From UBA1422 sp041859095 (GTDB taxonomy: Bacteria > Bacillota > Clostridia > Peptostreptococcales > Anaerovoracaceae), in NCBI GenBank assembly GCA_041859095.1, contig JBHEKY010000011.1, positions 31,981 to 95,980 of the forward strand: a stretch of DNA of 64,000 bases, read 5' to 3'. This document shows, one piece after another, positions 25,496 through 33,523 of this stretch (position 1 is its first letter; every line of letters starts with the position of its first letter). Under the pieces are notes generated by a model. That model was given only the letters and a program-made list of their open reading frames with translations, did no database searches and was not told the origin of the DNA. A program made the translations under genes and the position numbers.

Positions 25496-26803
25496 ATGAA
25501 TATGAACGATATCATCTATAAAAAGAGAATCGGAGAAAAGCTCTCAAAGCCCGAAATCCAATTCTTTATTGATGGATATACAAGCGGTGATATCCCTGAT
25601 TATCAAGCATCCGCATTATTGATGGCCATCATGTTTCAAAAATTGTCTATGGAAGAAACGGTTTGTTTCACGGAAGCGATGAAGTTATCGGGTGACATCG
25701 TAGACCTATCCGCCATCCATGGAATTAAAGTAGACAAACACAGTACGGGAGGAGTGGGGGACAAAACAACTTTAGTAGTCGGCCCCATCGCCGCCGCATG
25801 TGGAGTTCCTATTGCAAAAATGAGTGGTCGAGGGCTTGGTTTCACAGGAGGTACTGTTGACAAAATGGAATCTATTCCAGGGATGCAAACAACCATGGAG
25901 TCTGATTCCTTCATGAAACAGGTGAATGAAATCGGACTTGCAGTGATTGGTCAAACCGGCCATATCGCTCCGGCAGATAAGAAGTTATATGCATTACGAG
26001 ATGTCACAGCAACGATTGACAATCTGAGCCTTATATCAGCCAGTATCATGAGTAAGAAACTAGCAGCTGGTGCAGATGCGATTTTATTAGATGTTAAATG
26101 CGGAAGTGGCGCATTTATGAAAACCCAAGATGAAGCAGTTGCTTTGGCTGAAATGATGGTATCGATTGGAAACCTTAGTGGAAAGAAAACGATTGCCGCG
26201 GTTACTGACATGTCTCAACCTTTGGGATTGGCTGTCGGGAATGCGTTAGAAGTGATGGAGGCAATCCATACACTAAAGGGAGAAGGTCCTGATGACATCA
26301 CAGAATTGTCAATAGAGCTGGCAGGAATTATGATCTTCCTTGGTCAGAAAGCTGATTCCCCAGAAGACGGAAAACGAATGGCAAGCGATGCGATTCTGAA
26401 CGGAACCGCACTCGAAAAATTTTCTAAATTTGTAGCGTATCAAGGTGGTAATCCTACTATCATTTCTAATGAAAGGCTATTTCCGGAGGCAACATTCCGT
26501 TTGGATTTAATAGCTCCCATAGATGGATTTATCGGTTCTATCGATGCAAATATCATTGGTTTAGCCTCTCAACATACCGGTGCAGGTCGAACCGTAATGG
26601 GAGAAGAAATTGATATGTCAGCCGGGATTCTTCTCAAGAAAAAAGTAGGGGACATCGTAAAATCCGGAGAAATCATGGCGCATATTCAGGGACAAAACAA
26701 ATTAAAGGTCGAAGCTGGATTCAATGAATCCACACGCGCTTTCAAGATTCAGCAGACAATTCCACAAAAGAACAAACTCATTTATGATATTATTGGAAAT
26801 TAG
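25496..26803 (+). CDS. pdp: Pyrimidine-nucleoside phosphorylase
   Basis: Phosphorolysis of uridine/thymidine (and deoxyuridine) to base and pentose 1-phosphate, feeding deoB. The 435 residues are typical. Visible are DYQASALLMAI, VDKHSTGGVGDKTTL (phosphate and substrate loop), KMSGRGLGFTGGT, and the C-terminal domain near GRTVMGEEIDMSAGI. I chose ATG 25496 (GAGG about 7 nt upstream) over in-frame ATGs at 25481 and 25502. It ends at a strong terminator shared with the convergent aminopeptidase. Confidence 0.95.
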   Translation: MNMNDIIYKKRIGEKLSKPEIQFFIDGYTSGDIPDYQASALLMAIMFQKLSMEETVCFTEAMKLSGDIVDLSAIHGIKVDKHSTGGVGDKTTLVVGPIAAACGVPIAKMSGRGLGFTGGTVDKMESIPGMQTTMESDSFMKQVNEIGLAVIGQTGHIAPADKKLYALRDVTATIDNLSLISASIMSKKLAAGADAILLDVKCGSGAFMKTQDEAVALAEMMVSIGNLSGKKTIAAVTDMSQPLGLAVGNALEVMEAIHTLKGEGPDDITELSIELAGIMIFLGQKADSPEDGKRMASDAILNGTALEKFSKFVAYQGGNPTIISNERLFPEATFRLDLIAPIDGFIGSIDANIIGLASQHTGAGRTVMGEEIDMSAGILLKKKVGDIVKSGEIMAHIQGQNKLKVEAGFNESTRAFKIQQTIPQKNKLIYDIIGN

Positions 26804-26804
26804 A

Positions 26805-26850
26805 AAAAAAGGTTCCTGATGCTACGTTGGTAGCAGGAACCTTTTGATTT
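26805..26850. terminator. Bidirectional terminator between pdp and the aminopeptidase
   Basis: Stem GGTTCCTG / CAGGAACC continuing as CTAC / GTAG past a 3-nt bulge. It is flanked by AAAAAAA on the left and TTTTGATTTTTTT on the right, so it serves both strands. Confidence 0.9.
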
Positions 26851-26861
26851 TTTTGTCTTAC

Positions 26862-27971
26862 TTATTTGAGATTTTCGGGGTTTAGACATTCTAATTCAGG
26901 GATAACGAAGATACCATCTTTACGTATTAGCACGTCGTCAAAGTAAATTTCACCTCCACAGTAATCCTCTCTTTGAATCATCACGAGATCCCAGTGAACT
27001 GCGGATTTGTTTCCGTTGAAGGCATCCTCATAGGAACTACCGGGGGTAAGATGGAAGCTACCGGCGATTTTTTCATCGAAGAGGGTATCTTTCATAGGAT
27101 GAAGGATATATGGGTTTACACCGATTGCGAATTCTCCAAAATACCTTGCATTCTCGTCCGTATCCAACAATTGGTTGATTCGAGTCGTATTGTTGGATGT
27201 TGCTTCAATAATCTTTCCATCTTGTACCTTGAAAACAATATTTTCATAGGTGAATCCTTGCTCTTCCGAAGGGGTATTGTATGAAATGATTCCATTCATG
27301 GATTCCCGAACCGGTGCAGTGTATACTTCGCCATCCGGGATGTTTTTTTCTCCGCTGCACTTAATGGCAGGAATCCCTTTAATAGAAAAACTAAGGTCCG
27401 TTCCTGGTCCCACCAATCGAACTTTGTCAGTTCTCTCCATTAAGGCAACTAATTGATCCATAGCCCTTCCCATTTTGGAATAATCTAATGTGCAGACATC
27501 ATAATAGAAGTCCGTAAAGGCCTCTAAGCTGGTATTTGAGAGTTGCGCCATTGAATCGTTAGGATATCGCATGACGACCCATTTGGTATGGTTGACACGG
27601 TAATCCAGAGTTGGTTGAAGTGCTTGATAATAAAGATTTTGTTTTTCCGCTGGAACGTCCGCAAGTTCTGAGGAGTTTGAGGTGCCTCGCACTGCAATGT
27701 ATGCTTGCATGCCTTTCATTTGTGCCAATTGGATTTCATTAGCGAATGCGATTTGCTCTTGTTGGCATCCCAGCATGATTTCACGTGTCATTTGCGAATC
27801 TCTAATTTCAACAAATGGTATGCCACCTACACGATAAATTTCTTTGATAATCTGTTTCACCAACGGTCTTGTTGACTCTCCCTCATAGCTAACCAGTACC
27901 TTTTCGCCTGGTTGTATCTCGCAAGAGTATTCGACCAGTAATTTAGCCAATTTCAATATTCTTGTATCCAT
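26862..27971 (-). CDS. M29-family aminopeptidase (AmpS/PepS-type)
   Basis: Cytosolic metal-dependent aminopeptidase, 369 residues, close to the family norm of about 370-410. Recognisable are the N-terminal LAKLLVEYSCEIQPGEKVLV, the middle GTDLSFSIKG, and the C-terminal metal-site segments SAVHWDLVMI and GGEIYFDDVLIRKDG. I chose the ATG at 27971 (AGGAG 8 nt upstream) because the 16 codons before it are not family-like. It is monocistronic with a minus-strand TATAAT at 28011-28016. Confidence 0.92.
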   Translation of the reverse strand: MDTRILKLAKLLVEYSCEIQPGEKVLVSYEGESTRPLVKQIIKEIYRVGGIPFVEIRDSQMTREIMLGCQQEQIAFANEIQLAQMKGMQAYIAVRGTSNSSELADVPAEKQNLYYQALQPTLDYRVNHTKWVVMRYPNDSMAQLSNTSLEAFTDFYYDVCTLDYSKMGRAMDQLVALMERTDKVRLVGPGTDLSFSIKGIPAIKCSGEKNIPDGEVYTAPVRESMNGIISYNTPSEEQGFTYENIVFKVQDGKIIEATSNNTTRINQLLDTDENARYFGEFAIGVNPYILHPMKDTLFDEKIAGSFHLTPGSSYEDAFNGNKSAVHWDLVMIQREDYCGGEIYFDDVLIRKDGIFVIPELECLNPENLK

Positions 27972-28048
27972 ATTTGTTCTCCTATCTAAAGAAAATAATA
28001 TTGTTCTTATATTATACATGATTATCAGAGATTTAAATAATATTTCTG

Positions 28049-28077
28049 TTGCTAATCTGACCGTTTATTTGTAAAAT
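28049..28077 (+). promoter_or_regulatory. Promoter of the lipid kinase gene
   Basis: TTGCTA (28049-28054), a 17-nt spacer and TAAAAT (28072-28077). The -10 ends exactly 6 nt before the ATG, so the transcript would start at or next to the start codon. Confidence 0.55.
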
Positions 28078-28083
28078 GTCATC

Positions 28084-29040
28084 ATGAGAAAAATATTTAT
28101 TTTAAACCCAGCCGCGGGACAAGGCGGTGCTTCTGAGTTTGTAGAAATAATTATGAAGGCAGCAAATGCCCTGGGAGAACCCGTAGAAACCTATTTTACT
28201 CAGGGAATCAAGGATGCCGAGAGATATGTAAGAACCGTATGCCAGGGCAAGTTGCCTGAGGAAGCGGTTCGTTTTTACGCATGTGGTGGTGATGGTACCC
28301 TTAACGAAGTAGTCAATGGCTGTTTCGGTTTTCCAAATGTAGAAATTGGTCTTGTACCAACAGGCACAGGCAACGACTACGTCCGGGATTATAACAAACC
28401 TGAAGCTTTTTTAGATATCGAAGATCAGTTAAAAGGTAAAAGTGTTTCGGTTGATCTATTTCGATATACTGGACTAATTGATGGGAAAGAACAAAGCAGG
28501 TACTGTGCCAACATGATGAACATCGGATTTGACGCCAACGTGGTGTATCGAGTTGCTAAACTTAAGAAATTTCCACTCATAGGTGGCTCACTGGCGTATA
28601 TGCTGGGGATTTTTATCGAACTGGTTGAGAAGAATGGTACGAATCTAAAACTTGAGTTTGAAGATGGTACCGGATACGATGGGAAAATGCTTTTAGTCGC
28701 CGTTGCAATCGGAAGCTTCTGTGGTGGAGGTATTAAAGGATTACCACTGGCGAAAGCCAACGATGGACTCTTAGATGTTCAAATAATCAAAGATGCTAGC
28801 AGACGACTCTTTGTCCAGTTATTGCCAAAATATGTCAAAGGTACACATCTAGAAGATAAAAAGGCACAGAAGTTAATAGTGTACAAACAAATGAAACAGA
28901 TTAATATTACACCCAATGCAGGAAACACTCGTATTTGTGTCGATGGTGAAATTGAGATCGCCGGATCAATGAAAATAGAGATTGTGCCAAACTCCATGGA
29001 TTTTATTATCCCGGACTTCAAAGTTAAGCCTTCCAAATAG
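28084..29040 (+). CDS. Diacylglycerol kinase-like lipid kinase
   Basis: Phosphorylates a lipid such as diacylglycerol for phospholipid recycling. The 318 residues show the family signatures NPAAGQGG (7-14), CGGDGTLNEVVNG and PTGTGNDYVRDY in the N-terminal nucleotide domain, and GGGIKGLPLAKANDGLLDV in the C-terminal domain. The lipid specificity (DgkB versus YegS or other) is not certain. No ribosome site precedes the ATG; the -10 box is 6 nt upstream, suggesting a leaderless mRNA. It is followed by tRNA-Ser. Confidence 0.92.
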   Translation: MRKIFILNPAAGQGGASEFVEIIMKAANALGEPVETYFTQGIKDAERYVRTVCQGKLPEEAVRFYACGGDGTLNEVVNGCFGFPNVEIGLVPTGTGNDYVRDYNKPEAFLDIEDQLKGKSVSVDLFRYTGLIDGKEQSRYCANMMNIGFDANVVYRVAKLKKFPLIGGSLAYMLGIFIELVEKNGTNLKLEFEDGTGYDGKMLLVAVAIGSFCGGGIKGLPLAKANDGLLDVQIIKDASRRLFVQLLPKYVKGTHLEDKKAQKLIVYKQMKQINITPNAGNTRICVDGEIEIAGSMKIEIVPNSMDFIIPDFKVKPSK

Positions 29041-29060
29041 GCTTCCAACATATTTCATAC

Positions 29061-29149
29061 GGAGGGTTATCGAAGTGGTCATAACGGGGCTGACTCGAAA
29101 TCAGTTTGTCTTCACGGACACGTGGGTTCGAATCCCACACCCTCCGCCA
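29061..29149 (+). tRNA. tRNA-Ser (anticodon CGA)
   Basis: Acceptor GGAGGGT (29061-29067) pairs with ACCCTCC (29139-29145), followed by discriminator G and an encoded CCA. The anticodon loop CTCGAAA gives anticodon CGA at 29096-29098, reading UCG. A long variable arm (TGTC/GACA stem) and the T arm GTGGG-TTCGAAT-CCCAC confirm a class II serine tRNA. It lies 20 bp after the lipid kinase gene. Confidence 0.97.
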
Positions 29150-29163
29150 AACGAGCAAAGCTC

Positions 29164-29199
29164 AAGTAAAAGCCATTGTTTTTCAATGGCTTTTACTTT
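29164..29199. terminator. Terminator-like hairpin after tRNA-Ser
   Basis: A perfect 15-bp inverted repeat, AAGTAAAAGCCATTG / CAATGGCTTTTACTT, with a TTTTT loop. The 3' side is T-rich and runs into TTTA. It sits between the tRNA and the convergent transporter gene and could stop either strand. Confidence 0.7.
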
Positions 29200-29227
29200 A
29201 CATTCAGTGCTTCGCTTCTGTTGGTAT

Positions 29228-30124
29228 TCATTGACGCATAGAAACAGCAGGAGGGTTGGTCATATAGGCATTGATACTGAATCCAATGACAATAATTAGA
29301 CCTGCCAGAATCTGAATCGGAGCAAAACTACCTTCTAAAAAGATATCCAATAGTACTCCGCCTGTAATTTGACCTATAAATAAGAGTAATGTCATGGAAT
29401 ATGATGATACATGGTGAATCAGAAAAGTTGAAAAGGTGACAACCAACACGCCGAGAATACCTCCGGTGAAAATCCATAAGTTGATGATACGAATCTCAGC
29501 GTAGGGGATATGCCCAGGAAAACCTAAAACGGCAAATACAAGGACGGACCCAATCAAACCCACAAGATGATTATACCAGGCGGATAATGATGCGGTGGAA
29601 CGCTTGCCAAGCGCACCGTTGATGGTTCTGGAAATGACAACCGTCAGACCAGTAATCAGCGCTAAGCAAATCGGTAGGATGCTTTCTGCGGAGAATCCCC
29701 AAAGCATCAGAATGATACCAAAAGCTGCCACAATCAACCCGGGGATTTGTTTTTTATTCAACGGCCGTTTTTGCATCTCGAAAAGCCCAAAATGATCGAC
29801 AACCAGAGAAGAAACTGCTTGCCCTAATAGACCCAGTGCAACCAATGCAGTTACACTGATTTTGGCATATGCAGCATTAAACAGGATTACAGTAGCAATT
29901 CCAAAAAAACCTCCCGAATAGAATTTGAGAGGGATTTTTGCATGCTGAAAGGGTACTTGTTTCTTTGCTGTGAGGATAACGCTTGATGCTGCCAGTCCGA
30001 TAAGGTGTATGACAACACAGGATAAATATAGACCGATGAACAGACCCAAACGACCATTGACAACCACCATGATTGCCAGAATGCCACCTGTGAGTACCGT
30101 GAATATGTAATAAATTGAAATCAC
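29228..30124 (-). CDS. YdcZ (DUF606)-family DMT transporter
   Basis: 298 residues with about ten hydrophobic helices in two repeats of the YdcZ type; each repeat opens with a glycine-rich helix (LTGGILAIMVVVNGRLG and ITGLTVVISRTINGALG). Substrate unknown. The first canonical start in frame is the GTG at 30124, overlapping the upstream stop by 4 bp. However, the perfect GGAGG ends 8 nt before an in-frame ATT at 30115, which may be the true start and gives a family-like N terminus. It is the last gene of the deoD-regulator-transporter group. Confidence 0.85.
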   Translation of the reverse strand: MISIYYIFTVLTGGILAIMVVVNGRLGLFIGLYLSCVVIHLIGLAASSVILTAKKQVPFQHAKIPLKFYSGGFFGIATVILFNAAYAKISVTALVALGLLGQAVSSLVVDHFGLFEMQKRPLNKKQIPGLIVAAFGIILMLWGFSAESILPICLALITGLTVVISRTINGALGKRSTASLSAWYNHLVGLIGSVLVFAVLGFPGHIPYAEIRIINLWIFTGGILGVLVVTFSTFLIHHVSSYSMTLLLFIGQITGGVLLDIFLEGSFAPIQILAGLIIVIGFSINAYMTNPPAVSMRQ

Positions 30125-30492
30125 CTCCGCTGCTTTGCGCTATGTTGCTTCATCATCTCAAATGCTTCATCACTGATGTGGTGTTCAATTTTGCAGGCAT
30201 CAACCTTTGCGATATCTTCGTCGACACCTAACTGAATTAGTACTTTAGTTAGAAAAGTGTGTCGCTCGTACATTTTTTCAGCGATGTCACTTCCATCTTT
30301 TGTTAATGAAATATAGCCGTTTTCGTCAACCGTAATAAGGCCATTTTCTTTAAAATGCTTCATGGCAACGCTGATGCTTGGTTTTGCATAATTTAATTCA
30401 TTGACGATGTCGATAGAACGAACCATGCCGTTCCTTCGATGCAAAATCAAAATGGTCTCTAGATAGTTTTCTGCTGATTCTTGTATTTTCAA
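30121..30492 (-). CDS. DtxR-family metal-dependent transcriptional regulator
   Basis: 123 residues, an N-terminal winged helix (about 1-60, ENYLETILIL and SIDIVNELNYAKPSISVAMKHF) plus the dimerisation/metal domain (to about 115); the C-terminal SH3-like domain is absent. The metal-site pattern DACKIEHH keeps the Cys-x-x-Glu-His arrangement of DtxR/IdeR rather than the Glu of MntR, and a His lies in ERHTFL. I chose a TTG start (30492) because AGGAG sits 8 nt before it; there is no ATG in a suitable place. It is coupled to the transporter gene. Confidence 0.87.
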   Translation of the reverse strand: MKIQESAENYLETILILHRRNGMVRSIDIVNELNYAKPSISVAMKHFKENGLITVDENGYISLTKDGSDIAEKMYERHTFLTKVLIQLGVDEDIAKVDACKIEHHISDEAFEMMKQHSAKQRR

Positions 30493-30523
30493 AGTAACTA
30501 CTCCTAATTGTGTGTTTGCGATG

Positions 30524-31231
30524 CTATAAGATAGCGGTTTCAAGTGCAAGCAGAATCATTTCATCGGAAGCATAAAGGCGCTCATCAACGGTGCAACGTT
30601 CGCCTGTGATAAAGTGGTCCGTAATCGTCACCATTGCCAATGCATTGACTCGATGATAGGCGGCGTTCATATACAACGCTGCTGCTTCCATTTCGACCGC
30701 CAAAACGTCCATTTTGGCCCATTTTTTCCACCAGTCTGAATCTGTTTCATAGAAGACGTCGCAACTGATGATATTTCCCGGTCGCATGGAAAGCCCCAGG
30801 GCTTGGTTTGCCAGATAGGCATTTTCCATGAGCTTCCAACTGGCGCAGGGAGCAAAATTTCCATCGACGCCAAAGGCGTGAATGTAATTCGAATCGGTTG
30901 AGGCTGCCAAACCAACAACCACATCTTTAATCTTGATGTCACTATGAAAAGAACCGCCGGTACCGACACGAATTAAGTTCTTCACACCGTATTCAGCTAT
31001 CAATTCCCACGAATAGATGCCCATAGATGGCATGCCCATACCGGTACCTTGAACGGATACCGGGACCCCTTTATATTTACCGGTATACCCAAACATATTA
31101 CGCACTTGATTATATTGTACAGGACTATCCAAAAAAGTCTCTGCTATGTATTTTGCTCTAAGAGGATCTCCGGGAAGGAGGATGCTTTCAGCGATATCGC
31201 CTTTGTTGGCGGCATTGATATGTGTACTCAA
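30524..31231 (-). CDS. deoD: Purine nucleoside phosphorylase, DeoD-type
   Basis: Phosphorolysis of purine (deoxy)nucleosides to base and pentose 1-phosphate; hexameric class. The 235 residues match DeoD. Visible are MSTHINAANKGDIAESILLPGDPLRAKYI, GTGMGMPSMGIYSWEL, RVGTGGSFHSDIK and the purine-site VEMEAAALY. The start is a TTG with AGGAAG upstream; no ATG fits. It heads the leftward group with the DtxR-like regulator (31 bp gap) and the YdcZ transporter. Confidence 0.96.
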   Translation of the reverse strand: MSTHINAANKGDIAESILLPGDPLRAKYIAETFLDSPVQYNQVRNMFGYTGKYKGVPVSVQGTGMGMPSMGIYSWELIAEYGVKNLIRVGTGGSFHSDIKIKDVVVGLAASTDSNYIHAFGVDGNFAPCASWKLMENAYLANQALGLSMRPGNIISCDVFYETDSDWWKKWAKMDVLAVEMEAAALYMNAAYHRVNALAMVTITDHFITGERCTVDERLYASDEMILLALETAIL

Positions 31232-31308
31232 GTTTCTCTTCCTTTCTCAAATGTAATGTTGTATAATTTCAATACTAACATGTAAAGTATATCACAATGG
31301 AGGTACAT

Positions 31309-33021
31309 ATGAAACACGGAAAATACCATGAAATCAGACCTCTGGTTTCCATGAAGGACCTAATCAATTCCGGTGCTGAAGTATTTAATGACAAGCCTGC
31401 ATTTCTCACAAAACAAGTGAAAGGCGGAGAATATGCCGAAGTCAGTTTCCGTAAAGTAAAAGAAGATGTGGATGCTCTTGGAACGTATCTATTGCATCTT
31501 GGCCTCAAAGACTCAAAAATTGCAGTCATCGGTCCCAATTGTTATCAATGGGCGGTGGCTTATTTTAGTATTGTAAATGGAACCGGAGTAGTGGTTCCTT
31601 TAGATAAAGAGCTTAGCTCATTAGAAATTAAAAATCTGATTAAGGCAGGCGAGTGCAAAGCAGTATTTACAACCCCTGAATTTGTCGATACGTTGAAAGA
31701 GACAGGCATTGAATACATTTTCAATATGGATCCATATGAAGTTGATAGAACGGCAGACGCAACGCATATTCAATCCATGATTGCGAAAGGGAAGCAAATG
31801 CTGGCTTCTGGTAATAAGAGTTTTGTGGATGCAATCATTGATCCAAAAGTAACAACAGCAATTCTATTTACATCCGGAACAACAGATGTCCCAAAAGGCG
31901 TGATGCTTTCCCATGAAAACATCACTTTTGTAGTAAAAGGTGTCTCTCAGATGTGCCAGCTACAAGAGAACGATCGCAGCTTATCAATCTTGCCGATTCA
32001 CCACACATTTGAATCGACCATCGGGATTATGGTAGTACTTTTCCAAGGTTCTTCTATCGCATTCTATGAAGGATTGAAATATGTTGTCAAGAATCTGCAA
32101 GAATCCAAAGCCAGTATCCTTGTTGCGGTTCCTTTAATCATTGAATCAATTTATGAAAAAATCTGGAAACAAGCAAAAGAAACAAAAAAAGATGGCATTT
32201 TAAGAACCGCTATTCGTATCAACAAAACGTTGCTCGCGCTTGGCATAGACAAGCGAAGACAGATATTCAGTTCTGTTTATCGCAACTTTGGCGGTAACCT
32301 TAGATTCTTTGTATGCGGCGCTGCCTCCATTAATCCAACGGTGGTCAAAGGTCTGATAGATCTTGGATTTGAAATCACCATCGGCTACGGCCTTACCGAA
32401 ACCGCCCCCTTAGCCTCCGGCGTGTCAGATTTCGAATATGATATGCTTTACCGAAAACCCGGAGCATGCGGTCGTGCACTTCCAGGGGGTGAATTGAAGA
32501 TTATCAATCAAGACGAAGATGGCATAGGTGAGATTATTTATCGTGGACCTAATGTCATGCAAGGATATTACAAAATGCCCGAAAAAACTGCTGAAGTCAT
32601 CATTGACGGTTGGTTCCATACCGGTGATTTGGGCTTTATTGACAAGAACGATTGGTTATATATCACCGGTCGCAAAAAAAATGTCATCGTCACAAAAACA
32701 GGCAAAAATATTTACCCGGAAGAATTGGAAGAGCTGCTTAAGAACAACCCTTATGTGAAAGAATCAATGGTCTACGGTCTGGAGGATGATAAAGGTGAGG
32801 GGATGTCCGTGGCGGTTCAGATAATACCGGATGCGGAGGCCATAGAAGCGGATTTTGGCAAAGACAAAACCGAAAAAGAAATCCATGATATTCTGAAAGA
32901 AAGCTTGCACAGCATCAACGAAAAACTTCCCAGTTATAAGAGAATCAGAAGTATCGTGGTGCGAGCCGAAGATTTTGTTAAAACAACAACGAAGAAGATT
33001 AAAAGGAACGCCAACCTCTAA
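31309..33021 (+). CDS. Long-chain acyl-CoA ligase (AMP-binding family)
   Basis: Activates a carboxylic acid, probably a fatty acid, with ATP and CoA. The 570 residues show the P-loop ILFTSGTTDVPKGVMLSHEN (about 185-204), GYGLTETAPLASG (A5), WFHTGDLG (A7), GRKKNVIVTKTGKNIYPEE (A8) and the catalytic lysine region TTKKIKRNA at the C terminus. Chain-length preference is not readable. I chose ATG 31309 (GGAGG 5 nt upstream) over an in-frame ATG at 31297 that overlaps this ribosome site. It is monocistronic. Confidence 0.92.
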   Translation: MKHGKYHEIRPLVSMKDLINSGAEVFNDKPAFLTKQVKGGEYAEVSFRKVKEDVDALGTYLLHLGLKDSKIAVIGPNCYQWAVAYFSIVNGTGVVVPLDKELSSLEIKNLIKAGECKAVFTTPEFVDTLKETGIEYIFNMDPYEVDRTADATHIQSMIAKGKQMLASGNKSFVDAIIDPKVTTAILFTSGTTDVPKGVMLSHENITFVVKGVSQMCQLQENDRSLSILPIHHTFESTIGIMVVLFQGSSIAFYEGLKYVVKNLQESKASILVAVPLIIESIYEKIWKQAKETKKDGILRTAIRINKTLLALGIDKRRQIFSSVYRNFGGNLRFFVCGAASINPTVVKGLIDLGFEITIGYGLTETAPLASGVSDFEYDMLYRKPGACGRALPGGELKIINQDEDGIGEIIYRGPNVMQGYYKMPEKTAEVIIDGWFHTGDLGFIDKNDWLYITGRKKNVIVTKTGKNIYPEELEELLKNNPYVKESMVYGLEDDKGEGMSVAVQIIPDAEAIEADFGKDKTEKEIHDILKESLHSINEKLPSYKRIRSIVVRAEDFVKTTTKKIKRNANL

Positions 33022-33031
33022 AGAGCACAAC

Positions 33032-33063
33032 AAAAAAGATGGGAGACACTTCCATCTTTTTTT
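33032..33063. terminator. Terminator between the acyl-CoA ligase gene and rpsT
   Basis: Stem AAAAAAGATGG / CCATCTTTTTT with a 9-nt loop, with A and T runs on both sides, so it works in both directions. A second short hairpin (GCGTAT-N7-ATACGC, 33078-33096) lies closer to rpsT. Confidence 0.85.
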
Positions 33064-33113
33064 CTTTTGTTATGTTTGCGTATTTAACTTATACGCGCGT
33101 GGGGACGGGTGAG

Positions 33114-33386
33114 TTAGTTTGCCTTTTGGGCTTTGTTGAATCTCTTGGTTAAACGTGATACTTTGCGGTCAGCAGCGTTGGTATGGATTGTACCTTTGGC
33201 CGCAGCCTGTTTCAGTTTCTTTTCTGCTAATACAAGATGTTCTTTTGCGGATTCCAAATCGCTTGCGGCGATGGCTGCATCAAAACTCTTTAAAACAGTC
33301 TTTAGATGAGCTTTTACTCTTCTGTTTCTAGCAGTCTTTTTCTCGATGACCAGGATTCTTTTCTTTGCGGATTTAATATTTGCCAT
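33114..33386 (-). CDS. rpsT: 30S ribosomal protein S20
   Basis: Primary 16S rRNA-binding protein, 90 residues, beginning MANIKSAKKR with the expected lysine/arginine-rich helices and ending RFNKAQKAN. I chose the ATG at 33386 because MANIKSAKKR is the universal start and GGGGTGA lies about 9 nt upstream. Its promoter (33440-33468) predicts a leader of about 48 nt and shares its -35 region with the divergent lepA promoter. Confidence 0.97.
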   Translation of the reverse strand: MANIKSAKKRILVIEKKTARNRRVKAHLKTVLKSFDAAIAASDLESAKEHLVLAEKKLKQAAAKGTIHTNAADRKVSRLTKRFNKAQKAN

Positions 33387-33439
33387 TGTTGTTTTCACCC
33401 CACTTCTGTAAATTTTAGTTAGCAAAACTCGCATGTGTC

Positions 33440-33468
33440 AGTATATCTGATTTGCGTGTTGAAATCAA
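33440..33468 (-). promoter_or_regulatory. Promoter of rpsT
   Basis: On the minus strand TTGATT (33463-33468), a 17-nt spacer and TATACT (33440-33445). The -35 overlaps that of lepA on the other strand by two bases. Confidence 0.65.
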
Positions 33469-33487
33469 GCACTTTTTCAAGTAGAAT
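33459..33487 (+). promoter_or_regulatory. Promoter of lepA
   Basis: TTGAAA (33459-33464), a 17-nt spacer and TAGAAT (33482-33487), giving a leader of about 30 nt. Confidence 0.65.
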
Positions 33488-33523
33488 GAGTAGAACAAAA
33501 CTAAGCTTAAGAAAGAGGAACTT

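Noticed and set aside
29061..29149. Selenocysteine tRNA
   Set aside because: The length and long variable arm invited the idea, but the anticodon is CGA, not TCA, and the acceptor stem has the normal 7 bp, so it is tRNA-Ser.
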